A stretch of DNA of 64,000 nt from contig CAZFIV010000011.1 of the NCBI GenBank assembly GCA_964519665.1, positions 61,867-125,866 on the forward strand, written 5' to 3'. Positions 8,834 through 18,508 of this stretch are shown in pieces. A program made the position numbers and the translations under genes. The notes under the pieces were generated by a model. It saw only the letters and a program-made list of their open reading frames with translations. It was not told the DNA's origin and made no database searches. The DNA comes from JANQQN01 sp964519665 (GTDB taxonomy: Bacteria; Myxococcota; Kuafuiibacteriia; Kuafuiibacteriales; Kuafuiibacteriaceae). How positions within the stretch are numbered: the first letter of the stretch is position 1; the number at the start of each line of letters is the position of its first letter.

Positions 8834-10632
8834 TTGGGACTTCGAGACTGAATCCAAGCTTCGACCTGCTGCTGCAGGACGGGCAGGCTGACCGCGCCGC
8901 GGCTCAGGACCGTGTCGTGAAAGCCTTTGATGTCGAACCGGTCGCCGAGGCGCGATTCGGCATCGCGGCGAAGACGCCAGATTTCGAGCTGCCCGGTCTT
9001 GTAGGCGACCGCCTGACCCGGCCAAACGATGTAGCGGTCGACCTCATTGTTGATGTTGTTGGCCGCCAAGGCCGTGTGATCGAGCATGAAGCGCTCGGCG
9101 TCGACCCGGCTCCATCCCATCGCGTGCAGGCCGGTGTCGACGACCAGCCGCGCTGCGCGCCAGGCTTCGTAACTGTGCATGCCCATGCGGTCGATGTCGC
9201 CGCTGTACAATCCCATTTCATCGGCGAGCTGTTCCGTGTACAGGGCCCAGCCCTCGACGAACACCGTCATGCCGCCGTGCCGTCGAAAAGCGGGCAGCTC
9301 CGAACGTTCCTGGGCGATGGCGATCTGGAGGTGATGCCCCGGGATGGCCTCGTGAAAAGAGAGCGCCTCCATTTCGTAAATGGGCCGAGTGGTGGGGGCG
9401 TGGGTGTTGATAAAGTACTGACCCGGTCGAGCGCCGGTCGGGTCGGGCTGACGGTAGTACGCGATGGTGGTGAATGGCGCTTCGTAGGCGGGAATGCGGG
9501 AGACGATGCAGTTCGCCTTCGGGAGAATGCCGAAGTACGCCGACATGCGGGCGCGCGCTTTCGCGAGGGCGGCATTGGCTTTCGTCTCGATGTCGGCGGC
9601 GGTCTTGAAGCGCAGAGCATCGTCGGTGCGCAGCCGATGCAGGATGACCGGCAGGTCGCGGGTACCGAAGAGTTTCTGGCCGAGCTTCTTCATCTCACCG
9701 TTGATGCGCTCGATCTCCGCCAGCCCGGTGCGATGAATCTCTTCGGCGGTCTTGGGCAGGGTCGTGAACCGGCGAAGCCGGGCCTCGTAGCACTCGGCCG
9801 CGAAGGGAAGCGGTGACAGGCCGGGTTGGTCGTCCGATCGCGCGTTGGGCGCGATCGTTTCGGCGATGAAGGCGCGGTATCGTTCGATCGCCGGCTTGAT
9901 GGTCCCGGTGAGGACGTCGAGCATCGCCTCCTTGAACTCGGCTCGTTGGGCTTCCGTCCATGTGGGGTGTTCGGCCAAAGCCGGCGCGTACATCGGCCAC
10001 TGTTCGACCGGCTTCGCCAGCTGGTCGTCGACCATCTTGAGGACGCGTCGGGTCGATTCGGCGTTGGCGAACAGGCCATCGGCCGCGCCGCGCCGCAGGT
10101 GGCCGGTTTCGTTGTCGATCGATGTTCCGCCTTTTTGGAATCGAGTGATCAGGCGCTGAGCATCCTCGTACGAGTTTACCTTGTGAAACTCGGCCAGGTA
10201 GTTGAACTCGGTGATCGGATTGCTTCGGGGCGAAAGGGTCCACTCTTCGAACCGACAGGCCTCTTCGGCGACCTCGTTGACGAGCATCTCGACGAAAAGA
10301 GCGTGCGTGGTCTGGTCATCGCCGGTCAGATCTCGAATCGTTCGGGCCTCTTCGAGAAATGCCCGGGTCGCCTTGCGCTGCGCTGCGAGCCCTGCCGGGC
10401 TGTTGTCTTCGAGCTCGGCGTCGTACCGATGGTCGCCCAGGTGCGTCGCCCACCGTGGGTTCGTGGCCATCGTGGCCTCCCAGTGCCGCTGGAGCAGGTC
10501 GACCAGGCGCGGGTCTTCGACCCCCGCAGCGTGGTTCAAAGCCGCGTCGACGTCGGCGCCGGTCTTCGATTTGGGCAGCGAAGATGCGGCGCATCCAAAT
10601 AGGAGCAATAGGGTCAACAGTAGCTTGCGCAT
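8830..10632 (-). CDS. DUF885 family zinc-metallopeptidase-like lipoprotein
   Basis: A 600-residue member of the DUF885 family, predicted peptidases related in topology to M3/M32 enzymes. The extended zinc motif HEAIPGHH is at residues 427-434, and downstream FVEGWALYTE supplies the third metal ligand typical of the family. The N-terminus MRKLLLTLLLLFGC has a lipobox with Cys14, so the protein should be lipid-anchored in the periplasm or outer membrane. The frame is open upstream of 10632, but the lipoprotein signal fixes this ATG. It stands alone between mltG and the transporter remnant. Natural substrate unknown. Confidence 0.9.
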   Translation of the reverse strand: MRKLLLTLLLLFGCAASSLPKSKTGADVDAALNHAAGVEDPRLVDLLQRHWEATMATNPRWATHLGDHRYDAELEDNSPAGLAAQRKATRAFLEEARTIRDLTGDDQTTHALFVEMLVNEVAEEACRFEEWTLSPRSNPITEFNYLAEFHKVNSYEDAQRLITRFQKGGTSIDNETGHLRRGAADGLFANAESTRRVLKMVDDQLAKPVEQWPMYAPALAEHPTWTEAQRAEFKEAMLDVLTGTIKPAIERYRAFIAETIAPNARSDDQPGLSPLPFAAECYEARLRRFTTLPKTAEEIHRTGLAEIERINGEMKKLGQKLFGTRDLPVILHRLRTDDALRFKTAADIETKANAALAKARARMSAYFGILPKANCIVSRIPAYEAPFTTIAYYRQPDPTGARPGQYFINTHAPTTRPIYEMEALSFHEAIPGHHLQIAIAQERSELPAFRRHGGMTVFVEGWALYTEQLADEMGLYSGDIDRMGMHSYEAWRAARLVVDTGLHAMGWSRVDAERFMLDHTALAANNINNEVDRYIVWPGQAVAYKTGQLEIWRLRRDAESRLGDRFDIKGFHDTVLSRGAVSLPVLQQQVEAWIQSRSPK

Positions 10633-10682
10633 CGCGCCAGCCTTATCACCACCCGTCGTTGTTGCCCAAGGCGATATGCCGG

Positions 10683-11693
10683 TCAGTAGACGTTGTACTG
10701 CTTCTTGTTGCGGGCGTGACCTTTGGCCGTGCGTGCGAAGTGGATGCGGCCGTTGCGGTCGTGCAGGTAGTACCAATACGGATTCGTCTTCGGGCGCAGC
10801 GCGGCGCTCAGCGCGTCGAGACTCGGGGCACCGATCGGTCCGGGCGGCAGACCCCGGCGAAGACGCGTATTGTAGGGATCCTTGGGGTCCCGAAGCTTTC
10901 GAAGGAACGCTCGGCGGTCGTTCCAGTCGTCGAGCGTGAAGCGGCTCGTCGCGTCGACCCCGAGCGCCCAGTTGTCGTCGAGTCGTTTATAAAGCACGTG
11001 CGCCACGTCGGGACGGTTCTGCGGTTTGGACTCCTCGCGCTCCAACATCGAGGCCATGATGACGATCGTCCGCAGGCTGCGTTTGCTGCGAGCGATCTCT
11101 GCTTGGTTCGGTTTCACGAACCGCTCGGAAAACGCATCGAGCTGGCGCTGCACCAGCCGGCGGGGGTCGATCTTGCGGGGCATCAGGTACGTCTCGGGCA
11201 GGAGATAGCCGGCGAGATCCTCGCCCTCGACTTCGAAGTCGATGTCGTAGCTGGATTTATCCTTCGCCGCGGCGATGTATTCGCCCGGATTGATGCGACC
11301 CTGCTCCGCGAGCGCAGCATCAGCGTCGCGAAGGCGCCAGCCTTCGAGCATCGTCAATGGAGCGTCTTCCGACATCGGATTCGCGGCCAGTGCCTCGACC
11401 AACTCATGGATGTTCATGTTGGCGCGCAGTTGATGGCGGCCGGCCTTGGGGCTGGGCAGAGTCCGGTTGAGCTTCAGGTGCACGGTCCACACCGCGAGGT
11501 CCTTCAGCAACCCGGCCTCGACCAGCGCCGGTCCCAGCGACCGGAGCGTCGCGCCTTTGGGAACCATGAATTCGACCGCCTGCTCGTCTTCCCCTTGAGG
11601 GGCCGATACGGCCGTTACGTAGACGCCATAGGCGGCTGCGCCGACGACCGCGACGAGCAATAGCAGGACGGACAGAACCCGCACAATCCGCAT
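10683..11693 (-). CDS. mltG: endolytic murein transglycosylase MltG
   Basis: Inner-membrane lytic transglycosylase that cleaves nascent glycan strands and is thought to end their elongation. The 336 residues contain one N-terminal membrane helix (about 4-25), a LysM-like region (FMVPKGATLRSLG) and the YceG/MltG catalytic domain. The catalytic glutamate of the ASIVEKE signature is Glu218 in ASMLEREE, and LPPGPIGAPSLDAL and YWYYLHD are diagnostic. Starts at ATG 11693. The DUF885 gene follows 50 bases downstream and may be co-transcribed. Confidence 0.94.
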   Translation of the reverse strand: MRIVRVLSVLLLLVAVVGAAAYGVYVTAVSAPQGEDEQAVEFMVPKGATLRSLGPALVEAGLLKDLAVWTVHLKLNRTLPSPKAGRHQLRANMNIHELVEALAANPMSEDAPLTMLEGWRLRDADAALAEQGRINPGEYIAAAKDKSSYDIDFEVEGEDLAGYLLPETYLMPRKIDPRRLVQRQLDAFSERFVKPNQAEIARSKRSLRTIVIMASMLEREESKPQNRPDVAHVLYKRLDDNWALGVDATSRFTLDDWNDRRAFLRKLRDPKDPYNTRLRRGLPPGPIGAPSLDALSAALRPKTNPYWYYLHDRNGRIHFARTAKGHARNKKQYNVY

Positions 11694-11810
11694 GCCGGCT
11701 CGGTACGGCGCACGACCGGCAACGTCAACCTACGTGCCGAGCGCGCCCGATATCAAAGGGGCGCGTCCTCTCCCCTCGTCGACCGACCGTTCATCGTTGA
11801 CAAGCGATGA

Positions 11811-12668
11811 CTACTGCGCAAAGCGGCGCGCCTGGTAGGCGATCCGCCAGAGTTGGGCGATCACGACCACCGTGGCTCCGAGCAGGAACATCGTGCCGGG
11901 GCGTTCATCGATCAGTAGCCAGGCCCAAACCGGGCTCGCAATAGGCTCCAGCAGCACCAACAGCGAGGCTTCGAGGGCCGACACCCCCCGGACCCCTCGA
12001 ATGAACAGTAGGTGTCCGCTCGCTTGCTGTAACAAGCCCAAGAATACGATCACCCCCCAATCGATCGGCTGCGGTGCGGGGCCGTTCAACGCCCACGGCA
12101 AGCACACCGCGGCCAACATGAAGTTGCCCCAGGTGACCGCCCCGACGCCTTCGTCGGGACCGAGGCGGCGATAGCTGATGATGAGCAGGGCGAAGAGCAC
12201 GCTCGCGGCCAGAGCGGCCAGATTGCCGGAGAGTCGTCCGGCGTCGGGGTCGTCGAAGAACAGCAGAGTCATCCCCGCCAGCGAAACGAACACCGACACC
12301 ATCTCAGGCCGGTTGGGGCGCTCGCCGGTCAGCCAGGGGCTCAATAACAGCACCCACACGGGGGCGATATTCTGGATGAAGATTGCGTTGCCGGCCGTCG
12401 TATGCTGGTTCGCGTACACGAACAGGACGCAGTTCGCGGCGTGAAAGGCGCCCGCCAGGAGCATCTCGGGGCGGGGGCGACGTCGGGCGGCGGGAACCAG
12501 CAGTGCGAGGGCCAATCCCGCGAATAGGGCGCGCCCGCCCGCGATCTGAAGGGCATCCAGGCTGCTTTGTTTGACCGCCGCTCCTCCGGTCGACCAAAGA
12601 AGCACCGCCAGGATGATCAGCGAACGGGCCCGCCCGGTGGTGATCTCGTGAGCGCTGGCGGTGGTCAT
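11811..12668 (-). CDS. EamA/DMT-superfamily transporter
   Basis: Integral membrane protein of 285 residues with about ten hydrophobic segments arranged as two EamA repeats (ILAVLLWSTGGAAVK at the start of the first, VTWGNFMLAA at the second). Members export amino acids, nucleosides or other small metabolites; the substrate cannot be predicted. Its ATG overlaps the gspN stop by one base (TAATG), so it is translated as the last gene of the type II secretion operon, an unusual companion. It may simply exploit the promoter. A truncated relative is present at 8570-8833. Confidence 0.9.
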   Translation of the reverse strand: MTTASAHEITTGRARSLIILAVLLWSTGGAAVKQSSLDALQIAGGRALFAGLALALLVPAARRRPRPEMLLAGAFHAANCVLFVYANQHTTAGNAIFIQNIAPVWVLLLSPWLTGERPNRPEMVSVFVSLAGMTLLFFDDPDAGRLSGNLAALAASVLFALLIISYRRLGPDEGVGAVTWGNFMLAAVCLPWALNGPAPQPIDWGVIVFLGLLQQASGHLLFIRGVRGVSALEASLLVLLEPIASPVWAWLLIDERPGTMFLLGATVVVIAQLWRIAYQARRFAQ

Positions 12669-13564
12669 TATCGCCGGCGCCGAACCGGTCGGGGCCGGTT
12701 GGGGCGCTCGACACTGCCGGTGATCGAGTAGGCGTAGAAGTCGTCTTTCCCCTTGGCCCTTCTGATCGCCATCAGGGCTGGCCCTAGGACATCGATTCGC
12801 TGCAGGAGGGCGGGAGCCGGTTTGAAGGCGACTTCAAGGCGCAGCTCGCTCCGTCGGATGGGATTCGCGAGCCGAATAGAGCCATCGATTCGAAGATCGA
12901 TATCCCCGCCCTTGAGCTCGAGCTGCTCGAACTGGGCTTCCCCGTCCTTGATCGGGATCTCCCACTCGAACGACCCGAGCACGATGTCTTCGGGAATCGT
13001 GACCGTCATTGGACCGGAGCCAACTTTGCCGCCCTGCAGAATCGTGAGGCCGGCTGCCTTGAGCTTGACCAGTCCTTGGGATGCCTTGGGGTTCTTAGTG
13101 GCCAACAGATCGACGTCGAGATCGAGCTCGCCGCTCAGGCGCAGGCCGGTAGCGTCGGTCAGCCCCGGCACCAGGGCGATTTCGACCCCCTTCACGGTGC
13201 CGTCGATGTCGGCGCCCTCGTCGGTGATGACGAGATCGGCGTGCACGTTACCCCGCGCGAAGGGCGCGTCGACAGTGACGCCTCGCCCCCCCGTCAGCAT
13301 GGGAAGCAAGTGGGCGCGGACGGTCACCGTGGACAGCTCGATCGGCTGTTCGACGCCGCGAGGTTCGATGGTCACCGACCTGAGAACCGCGCCGGTGAAC
13401 CAGTTCGGTTCGAGCGAATCTGCGGAGATGTTCATTTTGGCCTCTTTCGAGACCTCACGCAGCACTTGATCCTTCGCGACATCGTACGGAAAGGTCCAGT
13501 ACACGCCCAACGCGAAGGCGAAGAGAAAAAACACGACGTAGCCCAGGGTACGTAGAACAGACAT
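12668..13564 (-). CDS. gspN: type II secretion system protein GspN
   Basis: Accessory T2SS inner-membrane protein of 298 residues: one N-terminal hydrophobic helix (about 6-24) followed by a periplasmic beta-rich domain. The pattern YWTFPYDVAKDQVLREV and the AsmA-like repeats of short strands match GspN of deltaproteobacteria. It is the last gsp gene, two bases after gspM and overlapping the EamA gene by one base. GspN is not present in all T2SS; the contextual assignment is strong and the sequence signature moderate. Confidence 0.85.
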   Translation of the reverse strand: MSVLRTLGYVVFFLFAFALGVYWTFPYDVAKDQVLREVSKEAKMNISADSLEPNWFTGAVLRSVTIEPRGVEQPIELSTVTVRAHLLPMLTGGRGVTVDAPFARGNVHADLVITDEGADIDGTVKGVEIALVPGLTDATGLRLSGELDLDVDLLATKNPKASQGLVKLKAAGLTILQGGKVGSGPMTVTIPEDIVLGSFEWEIPIKDGEAQFEQLELKGGDIDLRIDGSIRLANPIRRSELRLEVAFKPAPALLQRIDVLGPALMAIRRAKGKDDFYAYSITGSVERPNRPRPVRRRR

Positions 13565-13567
13565 GGC

Positions 13568-14125
13568 TCAGCTCGAAGTCTTGAACGTGCCGACGGTGAC
13601 CCAGGCGTCGAGCAGCTCTCGGTTGTCAAAGCGCTGTTTGATACGGAGACGGCGCACTTTGACGAGCGGGTTGTCGCTCTCGACCTGCCGGAGGAACTCG
13701 TAGAGTCGGTCGAGACTGATCTTCTTGAGTTGCACTTCGGCCGCTTCTTCCTTCACTTGGTCGAACCCGGTGAGTTCACCCGGTCGCTCTCGGATATATT
13801 TGAGGTCGATGCCCGCGGCGCGCCCCTTCTCGTCGAGGTACGACAACAAACGCAAGCCATTGTTCTTGCGGACGCGGTCCGCGACTTGCTTCTGCTCGGC
13901 GAGTCGTCGCTGGTAGTCGGTTCGGAGCTCGCCGACCTGGGCCAGCTTGCGCTCTTTGGCGGCGATGCGCTGTTCGCGGGCTTCTACGCCTCGATTGACG
14001 AAGTATCCGCCGAAGCCGAAGATCATCGCGATGATGGTGGTGACCAGCACCAGACTCATGACCTGCTCTCGCGGCGACAGGCGCTCGAATGCGGCTCCGA
14101 CCTGCTCGAACTGTTTGTCCATCAT
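13568..14125 (-). CDS. gspM: type II secretion system protein GspM
   Basis: Bitopic inner-membrane assembly-platform component that pairs with GspL. The 185 residues show a short cytoplasmic N-terminus, a membrane helix around 24-45, a coiled-coil stretch rich in Arg/Lys/Glu, and a ferredoxin-like periplasmic domain ending in VRRLRIKQRF. The ATG at 14125 overlaps the gspL stop (TGATG); GTG codons three and nine bases upstream could also start it. The role is inferred from position and topology, as GspM sequences are weakly conserved. Confidence 0.85.
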   Translation of the reverse strand: MMDKQFEQVGAAFERLSPREQVMSLVLVTTIIAMIFGFGGYFVNRGVEAREQRIAAKERKLAQVGELRTDYQRRLAEQKQVADRVRKNNGLRLLSYLDEKGRAAGIDLKYIRERPGELTGFDQVKEEAAEVQLKKISLDRLYEFLRQVESDNPLVKVRRLRIKQRFDNRELLDAWVTVGTFKTSS

Positions 14126-15777
14126 CACTGACACCCCAATCGAATGCTGAGCTGGAATTCGACTGAATTGCCGTCGCTCGTCTTATTCAGCCGGCCCTTC
14201 TGAATGGCCTCGTAACACTTGCTCTCGGCGAAGGCGGCCGAGATTTTGTCGACGGCCTCGAAGCTCGAGGTCAGGCCGTCGACCCGTGCGCGCTCCACGT
14301 TGATGTCCATCTCGGTGATCGTGGTGGCTTTCGCGAGCTCTTCGGGGATGAGCGCCGACAGCTCGGCGGCGACCAAGAAAGCCGAGCGCTCGGGAAGCTT
14401 GAAGGCCCCGAGTTCGCTGGTGGGCTGGCTCAATACTGGAATGGCCATCGAGGGCTCGCAGATTCGCCGACCGACCACCTTGCGGGTCGTTTCGCAGAAC
14501 TGCTCGTCGATCTCGGCTTCGCGTTGCCCGAGGGTCCGGAACTGGACGATCACGTTGGCGATCACCAGCACCGTGAGCACCGCCAGGGCGGCGGCAATGA
14601 AGGGCATCCGAAGCCGGAAATTCTGCAGCGAGCCTGCGTACGCCAGCTCGCCTTTGCGCATATCGATGCGCGAGACGTTGCTATCCCCCGCCGCGCGCAG
14701 CGCATGAGCGAGGGCCTGGGCCATCGCCCCTCGGCGCGGGGCCTCCGCGTCTTGCTCCACCGCTTGTTCGACCGCCACTCCGACCGAGACGGGGATGTTG
14801 AGTTGCTCGGCGAGGTAGGGGGCCAGATTTCGCAAGCGCGCGCCCCCGCCGAGCAGATCGATGCGGGCGACCCGAACTCGCTTTTCGCGCCTGATCGCCT
14901 GGATGGTTCGCCGAAGATCACGCACCAGCGGCGCGAATCCTTTGGCGACGACCTCGCTCATACGTGCCGCCTCGTCGGTCGGCGCCGGATATCGGGATGA
15001 CGCTACCAGACCTTCTTCGTGTTTTTTGGCTTCGGCGGCCTCTCGCTCCAGCCCGTAGGCCTTTGCGACCGCTTCGGTCACCTCGCAGCCCCCGTGACGA
15101 ATCACTCGGACGTGGGAGGGGCCCTCCCGGGTACATACGCACACCAGGGACCGTTCGTGCCCGACATCGAGCAGCATCCGGCCGTCGGGCCGATCGTCGA
15201 CGACGATGCTGGTCCCCACCGACTCGGGCGGAGGTACCGACGGGATGTCGGGCTTCGAGGTGTCGTCGGCGAGATAATGGGAGTGCAGATTGAAGAGCGA
15301 CAGAACGTCGATCGGGACGAACTTGGGGTCGACTTCGGCCTCCCAACACATGTTCAAGAGGGCTTTGACATGCGTGGTCTTGGCCGCCGCGGCAACGTTG
15401 AGCGAGCCGCCCTGGTCGGTCTTCTTGACTAACTGGTGGTCGTAGCAGGCGTCGAACACGTCAAACGGCAATACGTCGGCGAGCTCCCCGGCCATCGTCT
15501 GATCGATCTTGCGAGTGTCGGCGAAGGGCAGAGCGATGAAGCGGACCGACGCATGTTCGATCGGGAGGCCCACCACGTACGTGTCGGCCTTGAGCTCTGG
15601 GTCCTCGACCAAGACGCGTAACGCGGCCATCTGGCGGGCCTGAAGCGCGTCCGCTTCGCCCGCGGGCACCGGGGCTTCGCGGGCGGCGGTCACTCGAAAG
15701 CCCCGAAAGGCTGACTCGATGACCACCGCTTTTATCGACCACGCGCCGACGTCGAGACCAAGGATCTTCTGGGGCAT
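14125..15777 (-). CDS. gspL: type II secretion system protein GspL (PilM-like actin fold plus periplasmic domain)
   Basis: The 550-residue protein links the cytoplasmic ATPase GspE to the inner membrane platform. The cytoplasmic part has a PilM/FtsA-like actin fold: ILGLDVGAWSIKAVVIE at the start is the first phosphate-binding strand and DLLGGGARLRNL is the second. A membrane helix lies around 392-411, then a periplasmic ferredoxin-like domain. The protein is longer than enterobacterial GspL (about 400) because the actin fold is complete, as in myxobacteria. It lies between gspK (6-base gap) and gspM (1-base overlap). Confidence 0.9.
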   Translation of the reverse strand: MPQKILGLDVGAWSIKAVVIESAFRGFRVTAAREAPVPAGEADALQARQMAALRVLVEDPELKADTYVVGLPIEHASVRFIALPFADTRKIDQTMAGELADVLPFDVFDACYDHQLVKKTDQGGSLNVAAAAKTTHVKALLNMCWEAEVDPKFVPIDVLSLFNLHSHYLADDTSKPDIPSVPPPESVGTSIVVDDRPDGRMLLDVGHERSLVCVCTREGPSHVRVIRHGGCEVTEAVAKAYGLEREAAEAKKHEEGLVASSRYPAPTDEAARMSEVVAKGFAPLVRDLRRTIQAIRREKRVRVARIDLLGGGARLRNLAPYLAEQLNIPVSVGVAVEQAVEQDAEAPRRGAMAQALAHALRAAGDSNVSRIDMRKGELAYAGSLQNFRLRMPFIAAALAVLTVLVIANVIVQFRTLGQREAEIDEQFCETTRKVVGRRICEPSMAIPVLSQPTSELGAFKLPERSAFLVAAELSALIPEELAKATTITEMDINVERARVDGLTSSFEAVDKISAAFAESKCYEAIQKGRLNKTSDGNSVEFQLSIRLGCQ

Positions 15778-15783
15778 GGTGGG

Positions 15784-17070
15784 TTACTCCTCCCGCCAGT
15801 ATTTGAATTCACCGGGGCCGTTGCCCACGGGGCGCCAGACGACGGTCAGGCGCGTGGACGCGTCGTTGACCCGCCCGACGGCGGTGATCCGGTAGATGTT
15901 GGGCTCACTCTCGAAGTCGAACCCTTTCACGACCTCGTCGAAGGTCGTTCGGTCATACGGGACCTCGGCCTGATCGAGCAAAGAGCGCAAGGTCTCCTTG
16001 TTGAACTTGTTCATGCCGCCCGAGAGGGCGGTGAGGGTCGTATAGGCCTCCATGAACTTTTCGAAGTATCCGGCGTACCCGGGCGTGGTGGCCGGGTTGA
16101 CGAACGTCGGAAAGACGAGGTCACGGAGCTGTTGCGGCGACGGATTCTTGAGGGAGATCGTGTTTCGATCGCCCCAGACCGTAAACTTCTCGGCGAACAG
16201 CTGCATGAAGGCATCGTTGACCATCGGAACCATTCGAAGCTCGGCCAATGAGTTGTACATGCCGTCCTTGGGTTTGTAGTACGCGTTGTAGGGCAGGTTG
16301 TTGTAGCGCGCGTCTTCCGCCGTGCTGCCGACCGAGTCACCCGTCAGCGCGGTGACCGGGTCGATGGTCTCGTTGGCGTCCGTCCAGTCGATGATATTGG
16401 CAATGATCTCGATTCGATTGCGGCGCGGGTCCCGCGAGTCGCCCATCCGCTCGAACAGTGCATCGTACTTAGGGTGCGAGAAAATCGCCGCCATGAGCCG
16501 CGGCATCACATTTTGCGCTCCCACTCCATAGTTGCCGTTCAGGTTGATCTTGGTCTGCTCGTTGGAGATGCTTTCGATCCAGAACGAGCCCGCGAAGTCC
16601 CCAAAGGGCCGATCTTCGTCGGTCTCGTCGTCATCGATGATGGCGGCATCGCTCGGGGTCCGGTCGCGGTCGACGATACCCTTGATCGTGTCCGACGAAA
16701 CCAAAAAGCCTGACATCTCGAACAGCGGCACTGGCAGCAGGTTGGCCACGACGGGGTTCGAGCTCACCGTGTTCTGAAAGCGCAGCAGGAAAAGCTCGAG
16801 TTCGAGCGCACTTCGGGCATGAAAGTGCGCCTGCAAGTTGTCTCGGGAATTGGCCGCCGCCCGCAGATTGACCTGCGCCTCGTTCTCGAGGTCTGCGGCT
16901 AGGGCGGCCAAGACGGTGGTGATCACCATGACCATGACGAGGGCCACCCCGCGTCGGTTCACGGCGGGGTTCTTGCGTGACTGAAGCTTGGAGGACACGC
17001 GGACCGGACTGCGAGCAGGGCGCCGCGTCCGAGCCGACATGGGTTGATAAATGTAGTCGAGCCACCGCAT
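15784..17070 (-). CDS. gspK: type II secretion minor pseudopilin GspK
   Basis: Large minor pseudopilin of 428 residues that caps the pseudopilus tip with GspI and GspJ. After an unusually long basic leader of about 40 residues comes the cleavage context RRG followed by VALVMVMVITT. The mature chain lacks the Glu at position +5 that other pseudopilins have, which is diagnostic for GspK. A large globular domain follows, with acidic stretches that may be the calcium-binding region and helical SAM-like parts (FNKETLRSLL). Its ATG overlaps the gspJ stop (TGATG). Confidence 0.92.
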   Translation of the reverse strand: MRWLDYIYQPMSARTRRPARSPVRVSSKLQSRKNPAVNRRGVALVMVMVITTVLAALAADLENEAQVNLRAAANSRDNLQAHFHARSALELELFLLRFQNTVSSNPVVANLLPVPLFEMSGFLVSSDTIKGIVDRDRTPSDAAIIDDDETDEDRPFGDFAGSFWIESISNEQTKINLNGNYGVGAQNVMPRLMAAIFSHPKYDALFERMGDSRDPRRNRIEIIANIIDWTDANETIDPVTALTGDSVGSTAEDARYNNLPYNAYYKPKDGMYNSLAELRMVPMVNDAFMQLFAEKFTVWGDRNTISLKNPSPQQLRDLVFPTFVNPATTPGYAGYFEKFMEAYTTLTALSGGMNKFNKETLRSLLDQAEVPYDRTTFDEVVKGFDFESEPNIYRITAVGRVNDASTRLTVVWRPVGNGPGEFKYWREE

Positions 17071-17756
17071 CAGATCGGATCCAACTGACGATTGAGGTTG
17101 ATTCGGGTCTTGGTTACGAACTTCAGCTCTTTGCCGTCTTCGTCGTTCGTGGTCATCGTGATCTCCACGATCGACGGCAGTCGTCCCCGGAACTCGCTAT
17201 TTTCGGTGTCCCACTCGTCGGACCATTCTTGACGGCGGTCGTTCCAGAGCCGGAGCTTGAAGCTCGTGATATTCTCGGCCAACGGGTAAGCGCGGCCACC
17301 TTCTTCCCACTCGGTATCGATGATCGATGATTCTCGACGCATCAGGTTCATCACATCTGCGTTGTCCGGGTCTCGGGCGCCGAAATAACTAATCTCGTTC
17401 TGGTCGGACTCCTTCGCGTCGCTGCGCAGAATCTGGTGCGAGAACGATACGAAGTGGATCTCGTGAAAGTCGCCTTTCGGGTCCGACTTGAAGTGGGTGA
17501 CCCACTTCCGCCCGGTGCGAGCGTTGCGGTGGCGCTGATCGGCGGTCACAAAGGCCATCGACAGCTCGGTGGACATTCGATTCATCGCAACCCGTACGTT
17601 GTGATACCGCCGATCGACGTCAGTCACCGTCTCGTACGCATCGAATGAACGGGAGATGGATCCCCACGTCAGGACCGCAATGATGGCCATGATGGCCACC
17701 GCCATCGCGACCTCGATCAGCGTCAAGCCACGTTGCCGACGGCTCGATACGTTCAT
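17070..17756 (-). CDS. gspJ: type II secretion minor pseudopilin GspJ
   Basis: Minor pseudopilin of 228 residues. The prepilin peptidase site is RRQRG before LTLIEVAMAVAIMAII, with Glu at +5 of the mature protein, followed by a hydrophobic N-terminal helix and a globular domain of about 180 residues containing the typical NRMSTELSMAF block. The frame is open further upstream within gspI, but the ATG at 17756, overlapping the gspI stop as ATGA, gives the expected short leader. It acts in the tip complex with GspI and GspK. Confidence 0.93.
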   Translation of the reverse strand: MNVSSRRQRGLTLIEVAMAVAIMAIIAVLTWGSISRSFDAYETVTDVDRRYHNVRVAMNRMSTELSMAFVTADQRHRNARTGRKWVTHFKSDPKGDFHEIHFVSFSHQILRSDAKESDQNEISYFGARDPDNADVMNLMRRESSIIDTEWEEGGRAYPLAENITSFKLRLWNDRRQEWSDEWDTENSEFRGRLPSIVEITMTTNDEDGKELKFVTKTRINLNRQLDPI

Positions 17757-18508
17757 TGTCGTGGTCCTTGGCCAGGCAGGGGGACCAGCCGGCCGGGTAT
17801 TTGGGCGGGATTGGGCGCGCCTCCGGGAAGCGTCGGTGGCACGGCGTTCTGAGAGCCTCGGCCCCCAGGCGTAAGCGACGCAGGCGTGAGCTGCGACGGC
17901 GCCACGCTGAGCCGGCCGGTCGTCGTCACGTATTGCACGAACTTGATCGATTCGAGGTCGATATTCTCGCGGCCCCACTCGATTTCGAGGGTGATCTCGC
18001 GGATCGACCTCGAGAGCGTCTCGCCGACCTGCTTGAACACGAGCTCCATCCCGCCGTTGTTGAGGAGTTCTTGCACTTGGCCGAGCTCCTGAGGGGCGTC
18101 CGCAACCTCTTCGATCGAGGAGCCGTTGAGCCCGGCGATCATCGACGAGAGTTGCCCCGGAAGCTGGTCGCCGGCGATCTCCGTATCTCCGCCGAGAAGC
18201 GGCCCCAGGAGCTGGCTGACGTCGACCTCGATGGGGCGCACCGTGGCTCGCCAGCGCATCGACTCGTACCCTTCCTCCGAGAAGTTGCCTTTGAAGTCCT
18301 GTTCGGATTCCGAGAATCCATCCTTTTGAATCTCGAGCTCGATGTCGAGCATCTTCGAGCGGGCGAGCATCGTCGCGATGGTCATCGATCGAGCGTAATT
18401 CGAGGATTCGAAACTGTTGGCATTGATGCCGGAGACGGCCACCAACGCGAGTGCCAAGATGGCTAGCGCGACCATCACCTCGAGCAGCGAAAATCCGCGT
18501 CGTTTCAC
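17753..18508 (-). CDS. gspI: type II secretion minor pseudopilin GspI
   Basis: Minor pseudopilin, 251 residues, which is long for GspI (usually about 120-150). The leader is only four residues (start, Lys, Arg, Arg) and then G before FSLLEVMVALAILAL with Glu+5. A GTG start at 18508 overlaps the gspH stop (GTGA); upstream in-frame codons lie inside gspH and would give an improbable leader. The extra length is an internal segment rich in Gln/Leu/Gly and a Pro/Gly-rich C-terminal tail. It probably nucleates the tip complex with GspJ and GspK. Confidence 0.92.
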   Translation of the reverse strand: MKRRGFSLLEVMVALAILALALVAVSGINANSFESSNYARSMTIATMLARSKMLDIELEIQKDGFSESEQDFKGNFSEEGYESMRWRATVRPIEVDVSQLLGPLLGGDTEIAGDQLPGQLSSMIAGLNGSSIEEVADAPQELGQVQELLNNGGMELVFKQVGETLSRSIREITLEIEWGRENIDLESIKFVQYVTTTGRLSVAPSQLTPASLTPGGRGSQNAVPPTLPGGAPNPAQIPGRLVPLPGQGPRQ